A stretch of 64,000 nucleotides of DNA from Pectinophora gossypiella (GCF_024362695.1 NC_065413.1:14357511-14421510), one strand, 5' to 3'. Positions 20,501 through 28,862 are shown, counted from the stretch's first letter. Notes: generated by a model not told the origin, from the letters alone. Translations and numbers: made by a program.

Positions 20501-23018
20501 TTTGAGTCTGTTTATGACTGACATTAGACTGGCATTTTCAAAAAATGAATCCATCCTCTCTGCTTTTTTAGACATTAAAGGTGCCTATGATAATGTTGTT
20601 ATTTCTATTCTTCATAAGAAATTAAAATCATTAAATGTTCCGGAAATGCTCACTTCATTTATTATTAGAATGCTGTCAGAGAGATCTATAAGTGTTACAC
20701 TAGATGGGTCCCAGATATCTAGAGTTGTTTGGCAGGGATTACCTCAAGGCTCAGTGCTGAGCCCTTTACTATATAATGTATATACTTATGATTTAGAGGA
20801 TTCCTTAAGTAACTCAGTTAATATTTTACAGTATGCAGATGATCTTTTATTGTATTGTTCAGGTAAATCTGTTTCTAATTTATGTAACACACTTACAACA
20901 TCTCTTGGTATATTGAAGGGTTGGATGAATGATAATGGCTTAGAATTATCCGTTTCCAAAAGCAATGTAGTGCTTTTTTCTCGTATGAGATCTCCCCCTG
21001 AAATTAATGTTTTTTATGATAATATCCCCTTGCCTGTAAGTTTACAATGTAAATTTTTAGGAGTTATACTGGATTCCAAACTTACTGGTATCCCACATTG
21101 CAATTATATTGAGGCTAAATGTGAACGGAATCTTAATATTATTAAATGCCTCAGAGGTGTATGGTGGGGCGCTCATCCTACTTCTCTGAGAATCATTTAT
21201 AATGCACTAATCAGGAGTGTGATTGATTATGGATCTTTTTTGCTGGAACCATGTAGTGCTGCTGCTTTAAATAAACTAGATAAAATACAATCGGTAGCTT
21301 TAAGGATTGTTCTGGGCGCAATGAAGACTAGCCCTATTAATGCAATGCAAGTAGAGTGTGTTGAACCCCCTTTACAACTGAGGCGGCAGTTTCTTTCAGA
21401 TAGTTATTTATACCGTTGTTTACAACTAGGTGACCACCCACTTTTAACCAAGCTAAAAATCCTCTCTGAAGAAGTCAACTCCTCAAGTTACTGGACTCAT
21501 AAATGCACTCCTTGTTTAATTAATAGTTATCAAAAATTACTGTCAATTGATACGCCAATTCATAACTCAATATGTTTCCCTCTTTACACCTCAAACTATG
21601 AAGCCCTTGTTTATAAACCTGATGTTCGTTTAAACTTGGGTATAACTAAACAAACTTTTGAGGCATCCAATGTTTTCAATTTCGTTCTAGACACGGAATT
21701 TGACAATAGCACTGACAGTTGGCATCATGTTTTTAGTGATGCGTCCAAACGATCCACAGATAATAAAGTAGGTGTTGGCATATATCACTCACAATACGAT
21801 ATAGTTCAAAAGATTAAATTACCTCCTGAGAGTTCTGTTTTTACTGGTGAAGTTTTTGGTCTGTATAAAGCGGTTGAGTATGTACTTTTAGCTAAACTTA
21901 GGAAAACTATAATCTTTTCAGACTCAATGAGCGCTCTACAATCTCTATCTAAATTTTTATTTAAAACAAAACTTATTAGTCCATTGATAATAGAAACCAG
22001 AAACATGATTGTTCAGTGTGCTGCAAAGGGATTTTCGATTATTTTTGCCTGGATTCCGGGACATAGGGGTATCCGTGGAAACGAACAGGCTGATAGGCTT
22101 GCTAATGACGCCATTGATTGTGGAGATATGGCTTACTATAAAATCTACCCTCATGACCTTCTTGCTCTACCCAGAGTGTATCTACGTGATTCGTGGAGGG
22201 AAGTGTGGTCTGTCAGTTCTCAAACAAAAGGAAAATATTTCGCATCTATCCAACGTGAAATTCCTGCAAAACCCTGGTTCTCGCGGTTGCTGTTGGGCAA
22301 GACGGCATCGTGCATCCTGACTCGTATGAGATTAGGTCACGTTTGTACGTCTGCTCATCTAGCTAAATTTCATATAGTGGACAGTGCTTTATGTGAGTGT
22401 GGTGAGGTGGAGGATGTGGATCACATCTTCCTGAATTGTCCTAAATATGATAATGTTCAACTTTTTCAGGGACTTACACATTTACACATTCCTTTTCCTA
22501 CTTCTATCCAGATCCTTTTATCTTCAAATAATCCTTCAGTCTATCGTTTATTAAGTATGTTTATTAATATCTACTAATGATATTAAAATTTAACTTCCTC
22601 TTTTTATTATTATTTTATTATTATTCCTCTCCTGATCCTCACCTTTTCCAAATTCCGTTCCTATCCGGTATATTTTATTATTGAAAAGTTTCCTCGTTTT
22701 TAACGACTGCACAGTAACAACATGAAAAGATAATTATTATTGAAGACTAACTCACGATTTATCACTCAAGATTTGTCATTGGCGCATCGCTAGCCGCGGA
22801 AGCCAGAAGAAAAAAAAAAAAAAAAAAAAATTATATTTTACATACTTAATTACTTATGTAATATAATATATACCTTTTGGAGGTGGTCCCATACTCTTAT
22901 TAACAGCTTCCAAATAGGCTTCTGCTCTTTTCGCAATAGTGCCTTTGGTCTTTTTATTTACGCCAAGACTGCAGGTGCCATTGAAAGTTTTCTTGTACAC
23001 GTCTCCATTTCCCGCCAT
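11569..23018 (-). CDS. Lsd1: Perilipin, lipid storage droplet surface-binding protein 1
   Basis: Coats lipid droplets in fat body and controls lipase access; known in insects as a target of adipokinetic-hormone/PKA signalling. Minus-strand coding exons in order: 23018-22874, 16840-16725, 16109-15924, 15431-15251, 13584-13415, 13072-12891, 12471-12405, 12153-12055, 11676-11569. Phases join exactly, 1254 nt, 417 aa, near the fly protein's length. The PAT-family core starts LPRLEVVSRVAAIPIVESG (about 57-75). It is followed by RWYLSLGEKSL, LLESPIHQLDRFLCKSLD, ERVPSIYLPPQ, DSVKQLGAAVLDS, ADKYVDKYLPP, a basic RLKRKLQRRLTRQALAEAKA stretch with PKA-like RRLT, and HVLVYVAEL. The first coding exon (48 aa) is placed by a good Kozak ATG, a GT donor and matching phase, but its sequence is not one I recognise, so the N-terminus is the least certain part. 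A 5.65-kb retrotransposon fills the intron after it. A non-coding exon at 26964-27117 probably precedes it. Confidence 0.9.
11812..11957. repeat. Foldback MITE family O (Lsd1 last intron)
   Basis: The left arm GGTTAAAAAGGCCACATCGA with AAAAAGCAATTTGCAATTTG is echoed in reverse by CAAATAGCAATATTGCTTTT and TTTTTAGCCCC. Sister copies are at 36346-36499, 53227-53362, 58098-58208 and 63190-63260. Confidence 0.75.
12472..12890. other. Lsd1 intron 6, no recognised content
   Basis: 419 bp of AT-rich sequence with weak purine-rich short repeats (AAGAGTT units near 12665-12712). No gene, hairpin or known repeat is apparent. Confidence 0.4.
13585..15250. other. Lsd1 intron 4, repeat content
   Basis: 1.67 kb. 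A reversed SINE of type A is at 14877-15176, a fragment of the TATG-tail SINE near 14455-14510, and a run of about 12 G at 14715-14727 that may be a polymerase-slippage site. The stretch 13620-14450 has no match to other repeats in the window. Confidence 0.5.
14877..15176 (-). repeat. SINE with tRNA-like head and tail type A
   Basis: Read on the minus strand, it has the head GCCCTCCGTGGTACAGTGG, the B-box GGTTCGAATCCCGG and the shared core GGAAGGCACGTTAAACCGTT. Tail A follows, with CATGAGCCATGCCAGGGGCC and a final ACCCACGATAGAGGAAGA. About 300 bp; the family's fullest copies are at 25600-25927 and 49868-50190. Confidence 0.75.
16225..16340 (-). repeat. LINE-type 3' remnant (Lsd1 intron 2)
   Basis: A TTCTTC-type run precedes CCCTGTTGGGATGTAGGGCT and a stretch whose reverse reads like a LINE C-terminal tail (ending in a short-repeat run). 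Short and degraded, so the assignment is tentative. A run of TTAC units is at 16565-16586. Confidence 0.35.
17363..18907 (+). CDS. Retrotransposon ORF1, gag-like nucleic-acid-binding protein
   Basis: 514 aa. In LINEs of this type ORF1 binds element RNA and forms the ribonucleoprotein particle. An acidic, low-complexity N-terminus with a run of prolines (about 92-96) and Gln precedes a central domain. Three cysteine knuckles follow: CYSCCRFGHTKAQC (about 291-304), CYKCGQGHTAESC (about 309-321) and a third of the form CX2CX3HX6C (about 331-344). A Ser/Pro-rich C-terminus ends at 18907. The ATG at 17363 lies 182 bp from the element's 5' end and is the first in frame. The ORF overlaps ORF2 by 32 bp in a different frame, so ORF2 is likely reached by re-initiation or a similar route. 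This mobile-element gene is not a host function. Confidence 0.9.
   Translation: MGVDPPDDPGGDRDRHRVPHVGMEVIVDDTSSMDTEDGCSSQVRKRVRPLRKICKHCNKKRKSKNGKNVSGVDKCNCNSDEDNSLLSTIPDPPPPPPTVTVTNQQTQQQQQVGRKYVSSDLAPYVVHIQKEQSTPDDPVSLHPIQFGSVLKKNMIKNIVNGSLKRIGRNRLSMAFSTYSDANAFIENPCLASHSLRAFIPTFIITRMGVVRGVPADWPEDEILDNVSVPIGCGKVLKARRIKSKKIINGSPEFTNTETVVLTFDGQVLPKRVFMCYTPLTVDLYIYPTIQCYSCCRFGHTKAQCRSKPRCYKCGQGHTAESCSVEQEDGSCCLCSGYHFATSKACPEFSRQKNIKVSMAQNCISYLEASKLHPVVSKSFADVLRTSQHKQSQDEAANPAARLSPSSSSYKKTVFLKPRAPPTPSAGYDRAAHASLIKDYDIPLSSPNGSALKNDNSENDKSNQPIAKLILSLIELLFKSSLIPTNSIPSHVAQLIENTVSINPNNGSGTPTVEL
18876..22577 (+). CDS. Retrotransposon ORF2 polyprotein: endonuclease, reverse transcriptase, RNase H
   Basis: 1233 aa from the ATG at 18876, chosen as the first Met in frame; the frame is open 30 bp further up without a Met. 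It provides target-site nicking and reverse transcription. N-terminal AP-type endonuclease: WNCRS, LSETWL, GDFNGQHPAWG and the terminal SDHHPI motif. RT: FGFRKGRSTSDS (about 530), LDIKGAYDNV, GLPQGSVLSPLLYNVY and the catalytic YADD (about 652). RNase H: FSDAS (about 953), the glutamate in GEVFGLYKAVEY, FSDSMSAL (about 1014) and GNEQADRLAND (about 1067). A C-terminal knuckle CECGEVEDVDHIFLNC is at about 1172. All catalytic residues I can check are present, so the protein may be functional. Confidence 0.93.
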   Translation: MDQVLLQWNCRSAADKKPEIIFLINKYNPSIVCLSETWLLPEYSFRISGFNILRKDRASDAHGGVAILINSSVPYKQISLPPVNNGVEAIAISVNNVCIVSVYIAHPTLALYSDLTNILKCIPSPFLVLGDFNGQHPAWGGSSRHIFYGEEMLRILNSLNLCILNDGTPTRRTGPDEGPSAPDLSICTPNLASILSWSVHPSTCGSDHHPITIKFPSLHPMIAPKPTPRMKYRLPSDWSAFSQQVDSKVSNLPSVCMGNEMACSEALVKVMIEVADALFPIKVGGSRKIPCPPWWDNECTEAIKRRREAERVYSCLMTSVNYELYCQVARDTRKFLKKKKFEGWRRFCNNICPDVNVSVVWQSVRRFRMGVNPSSRGSLSSELAEQFLDNLAPSSVPELQIQCLPTSISNNLSGLNSPFSMSEIKGILTSLIDTSPGQDGIPYSFFCNSSDKTLNYFLNIINSIMLSGNIPLSWRSQLVIPILKPKKPPSDASSYRPVVLSSVLAKLAEHLVKNRLEWYLESNRLLSESQFGFRKGRSTSDSLSLFMTDIRLAFSKNESILSAFLDIKGAYDNVVISILHKKLKSLNVPEMLTSFIIRMLSERSISVTLDGSQISRVVWQGLPQGSVLSPLLYNVYTYDLEDSLSNSVNILQYADDLLLYCSGKSVSNLCNTLTTSLGILKGWMNDNGLELSVSKSNVVLFSRMRSPPEINVFYDNIPLPVSLQCKFLGVILDSKLTGIPHCNYIEAKCERNLNIIKCLRGVWWGAHPTSLRIIYNALIRSVIDYGSFLLEPCSAAALNKLDKIQSVALRIVLGAMKTSPINAMQVECVEPPLQLRRQFLSDSYLYRCLQLGDHPLLTKLKILSEEVNSSSYWTHKCTPCLINSYQKLLSIDTPIHNSICFPLYTSNYEALVYKPDVRLNLGITKQTFEASNVFNFVLDTEFDNSTDSWHHVFSDASKRSTDNKVGVGIYHSQYDIVQKIKLPPESSVFTGEVFGLYKAVEYVLLAKLRKTIIFSDSMSALQSLSKFLFKTKLISPLIIETRNMIVQCAAKGFSIIFAWIPGHRGIRGNEQADRLANDAIDCGDMAYYKIYPHDLLALPRVYLRDSWREVWSVSSQTKGKYFASIQREIPAKPWFSRLLLGKTASCILTRMRLGHVCTSAHLAKFHIVDSALCECGEVEDVDHIFLNCPKYDNVQLFQGLTHLHIPFPTSIQILLSSNNPSVYRLLSMFINIY
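22578..22873. other. Retrotransposon 3' UTR, tail, target duplication and Lsd1 donor-proximal intron
   Basis: The 3' UTR is T-rich and ends AGCCAGAAG before the A-run (to 22830). The duplicated target follows at 22831-22841. Only 32 bp then remain before the Lsd1 donor GT at 22873-22872. Confidence 0.8.
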
Positions 23019-24136
23019 TTTGGTCACTGTTATTTGCGCGCGGTATTCAAATGTCATTCGAAATTTTAAAAAAAATATTCCAGAATTAAAACTAAGTATT
23101 ACTTTATTTTTTAACACTTAAAACAATGTTCACAGTAAATTTTCATGTTTGCGACTGATTGCCGTGAGCCGTGTATTCGATAGTTATTGTGCAAAGGTTA
23201 TCTCAATTTAAACAAAAATATTGGGATTTATTTGCTTGTAATGAGACAAGATCAATCCGCCATTTGTTTATAGTAATTAGGTCATCATCCATAAATGGAA
23301 ATGACACAATTATTATTCACGTTATAACGATTTTATAAGACAGACGGAAACATAAAAGTTCAACGGTCGATTCAATTATTCAAAACATGATTAATTTATA
23401 AATTATAAACACTGACTTATCATACTACCTGCTGCCTGTGACTTCGTCTGTTGCGTTCGTGGTAGTGAACCTCTTTCGCACACCTTTAATCTTGGTAGAT
23501 TACATTTCATTATATTACTTAGTAGGCATAAGGCAGTCCTTATGCTTTCACGCCACAAAACTAGTCAACCGATTTTGATGTTATTTGCTACACAGATAGA
23601 TTACGCCAATTTGATATTTTTTCAATTATTTAGGGGTAGACTAAACGTGCCGCGTAGGATAAAAAAATCCACGCGGACGAAGCGCGGACGGAAAGCTAGG
23701 CTACCTACTATAATATAGGCGCTAAGTATACTTTTGTTTTAAGTAGGTACATACCTAAATATTCTGATGTTGATAAAGCTATTCAAAGTCGTCTATTTAT
23801 AAAATAAATAGTAGGTATGTCTCCCTATATTCTATCTTGTTTTCCGGCTACTAGATGTAAAATTATCTTCACCATCCCGCAGTCCACCGCAATCCACTCA
23901 ACGAAACTGCTTATAGTCTAGAGGACTGATTTTAGTTTAAACCAAGAAAAAAAAAACAAAAACCAACCCGCAGTGGAGCAACGTGGTGGAGTATGCTCCA
24001 TACCCCTTCCGGTTGATTGAGGGGAGGCCTGTGTCTAGCAGTGGGACGTATATAGGCTGTTTATGATGTCTTCCTCTAATGCCCAGATTTGAAAGGACTT
24101 CTAATGTTTTGAGGCTACCCTCGTTCACGCAGATCT

Positions 24137-24418
24137 GCAACCGTTGTCCTACGACTGATTCGCCATTGGACTATTCGTCGACAGGACGATACATTTAATT
24201 CCGTTTCCCCAGCAGAGTCTTTAGCCTACGGACATTTTGTCGTCAGAAAATTTCATTGTGTATGTAGAAAGGCGTGGCGTATAAAGTCATGTATTTAGAT
24301 GAAAGTTTCTGACGACAAAATGCCCGTAAGTTAAAGACTCTGCTGGGGAAACAGAATTAAATGTATCGTCCTGTCGACGAATAGTTCAATGGCGAATGGG
24401 TCGTTGGAGAACGGTTGC
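24137..24418. repeat. Foldback element, about 110-bp arms
   Basis: The left arm (GCAACCGTTGTCC, GTCGACAGGACGATACATTT, CCCCAGCAGAGTCTTTA) returns reversed on the right with few mismatches. The spacer is about 60 bp. No coding capacity; a MITE that folds into a long hairpin. Confidence 0.8.
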
Positions 24419-24419
24419 A

Positions 24420-24605
24420 AAGACGGAGGACAGGAGTCATAATACAGCTTTGAAATATACTACTCTGGGCGCCATCCCACTCGCCTCAGGCAGAGTACTG
24501 CGGGACAGAAGGAAAGAGGGAAACCACTGCCCTATTTTTCCCTAAAAAGTACCATGGAGAATGCTACACCGCCAAGAGCGTGGGTCTGAAATTAGTGATG
24601 ATGTT
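24420..24605 (+). repeat. SINE-like family with LINE-type tail, third copy
   Basis: The body matches 1482-1752 and 5885-6115 and starts abruptly at the edge of the foldback element before it, so this copy is 5' truncated or was cut by that element. Confidence 0.55.
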
Positions 24606-24639
24606 GCCTCTGCCATTACTTACATCATTATATTTTTGC

Positions 24640-24800
24640 CTGATTATGTACGGTCATGAGCAATATAATGTACCCACTTTAGGACTCTGTCGCACTAACA
24701 TATTTGAGATTTAGTGGGACTTACAGTTCAATTTGTCAAAAAAGTTAATGTGACATGGTACCAAAGTGTATATTAATGCTCGTGACCGTACCCGAGCAAT
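24640..24800. repeat. MITE family Q
   Basis: Shared blocks GTCATGAGCAATATAATGTA, CCACTTTAGGACTCTGTCGC and the closing GCTCGTGACCGTAC recur in reverse at 30690-30845 and in part at 43990-44075. Confidence 0.6.
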
Positions 24801-24840
24801 GAGGTAATAGGTACCTAATTATCACGTTATAGTGCATCAA

Positions 24841-25219
24841 TGGCCCCGATTCCTGCAGACACCGCCTAATTTTATTTAAAGTTATATCCGTCATTTTCAT
24901 ATCCGTCGAAAAGGAAAGGGACGGATGATGCACAGCTCTTAATTTTAGGAAGAATGAGTGAATGAATGAATAACCCGGGCGAATCAAAAGGTACGTCGCT
25001 GGTATGCAATCCGTTTGACGTGCTGTCTACTTAACTGTGTCGGGTTATTGACGGATGTAAAATTTTTAGACGGTTGGTTTAGATTTGTGCTTAAAATTGA
25101 CGTGTGTTCCATAAATTTTATGCTTGTCGATTACCCGTCCCTTTCCTTTTCGGCGGATAAGAAAATGACAGATATAACTTAAAATAAAATTAGATGGTAT
25201 TTACAGGAATTAGCACCAA
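24841..25219 (-). repeat. Foldback MITE family R, reversed copy
   Basis: 379 bp with terminal inverted repeats of nearly 60 bp that begin TGGYSCYRATTCCTG and include GTTATATCYGTCATTTTC. The plus-strand copy at 47837-48214 is almost the same length. A third copy at 63778 is cut by the window end. Confidence 0.8.
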
Positions 25220-25599
25220 TATCTTTTGATGAACGTAGCCTGGAAAGTCCCTTATTCCCAATCATGTTTTCAATAAGCGGAAGCATCAAACGATTACAAA
25301 ACTTTAAGATTTTGACCCGGAACAGTTTTATCGTTCGTAATGTTATCAAAAGTTAAACAATATCAACACTGTACTCCCGTCGTCGTAAGTCGAACTTGAA
25401 CTCGAATTGTGGAATTATTGTACTAATAGGCGCTGCTGAGTAAAGGGAAGACCTTTGGACCATCAAGGCCGGAAAACATTAAAATATCAGGTACTTAGAC
25501 AATCGGAAAACATATATCAAGTATAAAAGTGGGTATTTTTAAACAAATTTACTAGTCCATTGAGGGTATTTTCGACAGGCATACGTATCCCTAGGTATC

Positions 25600-25927
25600 T
25601 CCTTCTTCTATCGTATGGGTTGTGAGGTGGAGTACCAACCTCATCAACCCTGGTGTCAGGGTTATTATTCAGCCGCCAAAGGCCCCTGACATGGCTCATG
25701 TAACGACTACTTACTTACATCAGTAAGTAGTAACCGGGACCAACGGCTTAACGTGCCTTCCGAAGCACGGATCATCTTACTTTCGGGCAATCAAGTCATC
25801 AGCCTGTAGTGTCCTAACCAAACTTAATCACAAAATATTTTTTGTGATATGTCCCCACCGGTAATCGAACTCAGGACCTCCGGATCGTGAGCCCAACGCT
25901 CAGCCACTGGACCACCGAGGTCGTTTA
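25600..25927 (-). repeat. SINE with tRNA-like head and tail type A
   Basis: Near full length. The head lies at the 25925 side with B-box GAGTTCGATTACCGG. The shared core and tail A follow. Related copies: 14877, 28553 (+), 42130, 49868. Confidence 0.75.
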
Positions 25928-26963
25928 TCTCATCATATTAGGTATCTCCTAATATACAGATTTATAAACCCTGTTGCGATGAGCTTTTTACTGACGTGGT
26001 ATATTACACTACAATAAGTCACGTCAAAAAAAAAATAAAAAAATGGCCGGACAAATGAGGAGCGAAGGCCCGGTCAGTTTTTGAGCCCCTAAGCTCTTAA
26101 CACGTTACAGACAGGCATAACCTTGACCTTTCGGCCTTTTAATCGCAACTATGCCAAAGTTTCAGCCGTTTAGCTTAGTGGTAAGTACTAAAAGTTCAGT
26201 TTAAAAAAAAATATAGTAGGAATCAATTTAGTAGGAATGATGTTAGTGATTGCACAAAAAATATGCATTTGTACTTACTTACAGAATTTCTAAAGAGGGT
26301 AGTTGGCATTAGTGCCAACAAAAGGGAAATTTATAAAATAGAAAAATGCTTGGCATAATAATATCTTTTTCAATCGCCAAATATTTTCAAGAGTTTATCG
26401 TGCATAGTCATTGTTTATAATCAGCATTTTGAAATAAAAAAAAGTATGATTAAAATGTATCTTCTCAAAGATATGTGGTAGGTAGGTACCTATTTTAGGT
26501 TCGGTTTATTTTCTACCCTTATTTAGTTCTGAAACTCAAGTACTTATAGGAAAAGTTTATTCAAAAACGTCGATAGGGAGATCATAATCTATTAAAAAGG
26601 TAAGCAATGAAAGGAATGGATCCCTTATATATTAAATAGACAAATACACAGATGATAGATTCTATTTTAGAAACCTTTTTGTCGTCCTACCTTCATATCC
26701 TTATTTTTAACCACGTTCCACCATTTCATTTCCAAAAATACTTTACGAGCATAAAAATATTTAAAAAATACTATATTTATAAGTGTACACTGCTACATCT
26801 AAACTGATTTGAACATGTTATTAAAAAAAAACCGTTTATTTCGAAATTCAAAATTGCAATTCAATTGATTTTCAGATCCGTTAATATTCCAGAGAGTTCT
26901 TAAGTGCAATAAATGATGAATGAAAGTTATAAATACTTATAATTAAATAATAAAAACACTTAC

Positions 26964-27117
26964 TTGTTTGGGTGGCGTGGGGTCGATAAGGGCGCGGTGA
27001 TATGGCAGCACGACAGTGTCGACTGAGATGGGTGGCGCTCGCGCACGGTCACTGACGACTGAGGGTTCGCTTACGAGCTTTTAGGACATTTTTGTAAATA
27101 CGTGACTCAAGTTGACT
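26964..27117 (-). other. Probable non-coding first exon of Lsd1
   Basis: Starts at the predicted initiator A (27117) and ends at a strong donor, AACAA then GTAAGTG, at 26963. In 154 nt it contains only one ATG, which opens a two-codon ORF (ATG TCC TAA, 27089-27081). Its assignment to Lsd1 rests on strand, position and lack of other minus-strand genes between here and the first coding exon. RNA evidence is needed to prove the junction. Confidence 0.55.
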
Positions 27118-27148
27118 GAGTAGTTATCTGAGAGCACGCAGTATATAA
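27114..27148 (-). promoter_or_regulatory. Core promoter on the minus strand: TATA box plus initiator
   Basis: TATATA at 27147-27142 lies 30 bases upstream of TCAGTC (27119-27114), which fits the arthropod initiator TCAKTY with its A at 27117. This spacing is textbook for a TATA/Inr promoter. It fires towards Lsd1. The TATA box abuts the end of a foldback element (27148-27353). Confidence 0.6.
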
Positions 27149-27353
27149 GGCGATTCTCACAGTGCCCCGCATGATGCAGCGTAGCGCGTGGATGCGTGTT
27201 CTTCCGTTGCTTGTAAGTATTTCCGTTTGTATAGAAAACACGCACAGTCTAACACACAGAAAATGCATCCGCGGAGAGAGATACTTACAAGCAACGGAAG
27301 AACCCGCATCCACGCGCTACGCTGCATCGTGCGGGGCAGTGTGAGTATCGCCT
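27148..27353. repeat. Foldback MITE directly upstream of the Lsd1 TATA box
   Basis: The left AGGCGATTCTCACAGTGCCC is mirrored on the right by GGGCAGTGTGAGTATCGCCT. The inner arms (CAGCGTAGCGCGTGGATGCG and its complement) extend the hairpin to roughly 80 bp per side. The ORFs on both strands are a by-product of the symmetry. Confidence 0.8.
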
Positions 27354-27402
27354 AAGAACACTGGTATGACCGCCAATTTGTAATGTACCATTTTCAATGG
27401 CT

Positions 27403-27495
27403 TGTCTTCATCATCATCATCATCAGCCGTACGACGCCCACTGCTGGGCATAGGCCTCCCCCAAAGATCTCCACGACGATCGGTCCTGGCTTGTC
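27403..27495 (-). repeat. SINE 3' end with ATC-type tail
   Basis: A run of CATCAT precedes CCCACTGCTGGGCATAGGCC, a phrase found at many SINE ends in the window (39405-39470 is the closest). Confidence 0.5.
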
Positions 27496-27497
27496 TT

Positions 27498-27703
27498 ATG
27501 GTGGCCATACACCATCCTTCCTATCGTCCAATCGGCATGACGCGATCGATTGGATCAAATCGAATTGACCGTATGTGGGCGTGGATTGGCATGTCCAATC
27601 TATTTGACGGCACAATCCACGCCCACATACGGTCAATTCGATTTGATCCAATCGATCGCGTCATGCCGATTGGACGATAGGAAGGATGGTGTATGGCCAC
27701 CAT
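27498..27703. repeat. Near-perfect 206-bp palindrome (foldback MITE)
   Basis: From ATGGTGGCCATACACCATCC to its exact reverse complement at the other end, with only a few bases of asymmetric centre (about 27588-27615). Each arm is about 95 bp. The forward and reverse reading frames give nearly the same peptide, which shows these ORFs are artefacts. Confidence 0.88.
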
Positions 27704-28552
27704 TACTAAGTACTTATATAAGTGAAAATCCAGCTTTGTTCGTACTCCGATAACTACTAGATCTGACAAATCTTACACAACTATCTAGCTTGTTTTATTT
27801 ACATTACTTATTGTATTTAATAAATTCGTCGTGTCTTTTAAGTGACCAATCATCTTGCCTCTTCTGTCCTCAATAACTCGCAATATTTTGCACTTTTCCC
27901 TCACTCTTAGTAGGACTTAACTTTTCTATCATTGATGTATATGGCCTGTTTATATTTAAAGCGATATTAAATTAAAAAAAAAAATGCGTGCGTTAAGTAC
28001 CTATTCACCCCCTACTCTATTCTGAGACTATGAAACGATCGGTGAATACGGAGGAAGTAAAATAAATGTTTCTGCTTAACCCATAATTTTATATTGCAGT
28101 AGTTTTAGGCGGATGAGACGTTCGTTATGCAAAAATTGACGATTCAAAGTGTAACTATGTTACCTACTTATTGAATAAAGATATTTTTGAATTTGAATTT
28201 ACCCCGGTTCGGAAATACGCGTGCATTTATGTATGTATGTATGTAAGTACCCACTTTAATATTGATGTTCATAAGTCCAGTTACCTACGGTGTGAGCGCC
28301 CCGGTGACCCATCGTAGTTTCTCGTTTGCGTTCGGCAAAGAGAAAGAACTGAACTATAAGTTAATGTTCAGATAACGTGGGTATATTGAAAACAATGTCC
28401 AACCACTTGTTTATGTGCTATAGTAATTAATCGTTTCATCCGCCAATGAGAAGACAAGTGTTCTTCTGTTTCCCGGAGCCCGTCACGTGGGTTGCGCAGG
28501 ATTAAGTCTTATAAACTTAAGCCGTAACCTTCATAATCTTCACAAATTCAAT
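27704..28552. other. Intergenic, Lsd1-cadherin, no gene
   Basis: AT-rich. About 28090-28200 matches the 3' end of a CR1-like LINE family (GGCGGATGAGACGTTCGTTA, ending GAATTTGAATTT), also seen at 35520 and 63350. A short TATG run is at 28232-28246. Nothing else recognised. Confidence 0.5.
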
Positions 28553-28862
28553 AACGGCCTCCGTGGTCCAGTGGTTGAGCATTGTGCTCACGACCCCGGG
28601 TTCGAATCCCGGTGGGGTCAAATTACAAAAATCACTTTGTGATCCCTAGTTTGGTTAGGACGTTACAGGCTGATCGCCGGATTGTCCGAAAGTGAGATAA
28701 TCCGTGCTTCGGAAGGCACGTTAAGCCGTTGGTCCCGGTTATTACATACTGATGTAAGTTACTAGTTGTTACATGAGCCATGTCAGGGGCCTTTGGTGGC
28801 TCAATAGTAACCCTGACACCAGTGGTACTCCACCTCACAACCCACACGATACGAGAAGAAGA
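28553..28862 (+). repeat. SINE with tRNA-like head and tail type A, plus strand
   Basis: Head CGGCCTCCGTGGTCCAGTGG, B-box GGTTCGAATCCCGG, a spacer with CACTTTGTGATCCCTAGTTT, the shared core, then tail A with TGTCAGGGGCCTTTGGTGGC and ending CCACACGATACGAGAAGAAG. Confidence 0.8.

Larger units (their letters stand above)
17181..22830 (+). mobile_element. Full-length non-LTR retrotransposon, I-type (APE, RT, RNase H), apparently intact
   Basis: 5650 bp bounded by an 11-bp target duplication TTATATTTTAC at 17170-17180 and 22831-22841 (12 bp if the ambiguous A is counted). Layout: 182-bp 5' UTR, ORF1 with zinc knuckles (17363-18907), ORF2 with endonuclease, reverse transcriptase and RNase H (18876-22577), 3' UTR and a tail of about 20 A. 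Neither ORF has a stop or frameshift. The RNase H domain after the RT places it with the I/Nimb-like group rather than Jockey proper. It lies antisense in the first coding intron of Lsd1. The perfect target duplication and open frames argue for a young insertion. Confidence 0.93.
23019..26963. other. Probable first intron of Lsd1 (between non-coding exon and first coding exon)
   Basis: 3.9 kb. Repeats at 24137-25219 and 25600-25927 are listed separately. An AACAG acceptor lies about 8 bp upstream of the Lsd1 ATG (near 23027). A reversed SINE C tail is at about 23970-24064. A piece of repeat F (GGCCGGACAAATG) is at 26040-26120. Stretches 23040-23930 and 26130-26960 show nothing recognisable. 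Confidence 0.5.

Noticed and set aside
27107..27769. Paired ORFs on both strands near 27.1-27.8 kb
   Set aside because: They lie in two foldback elements, so the symmetric sequence produces mirrored peptides.
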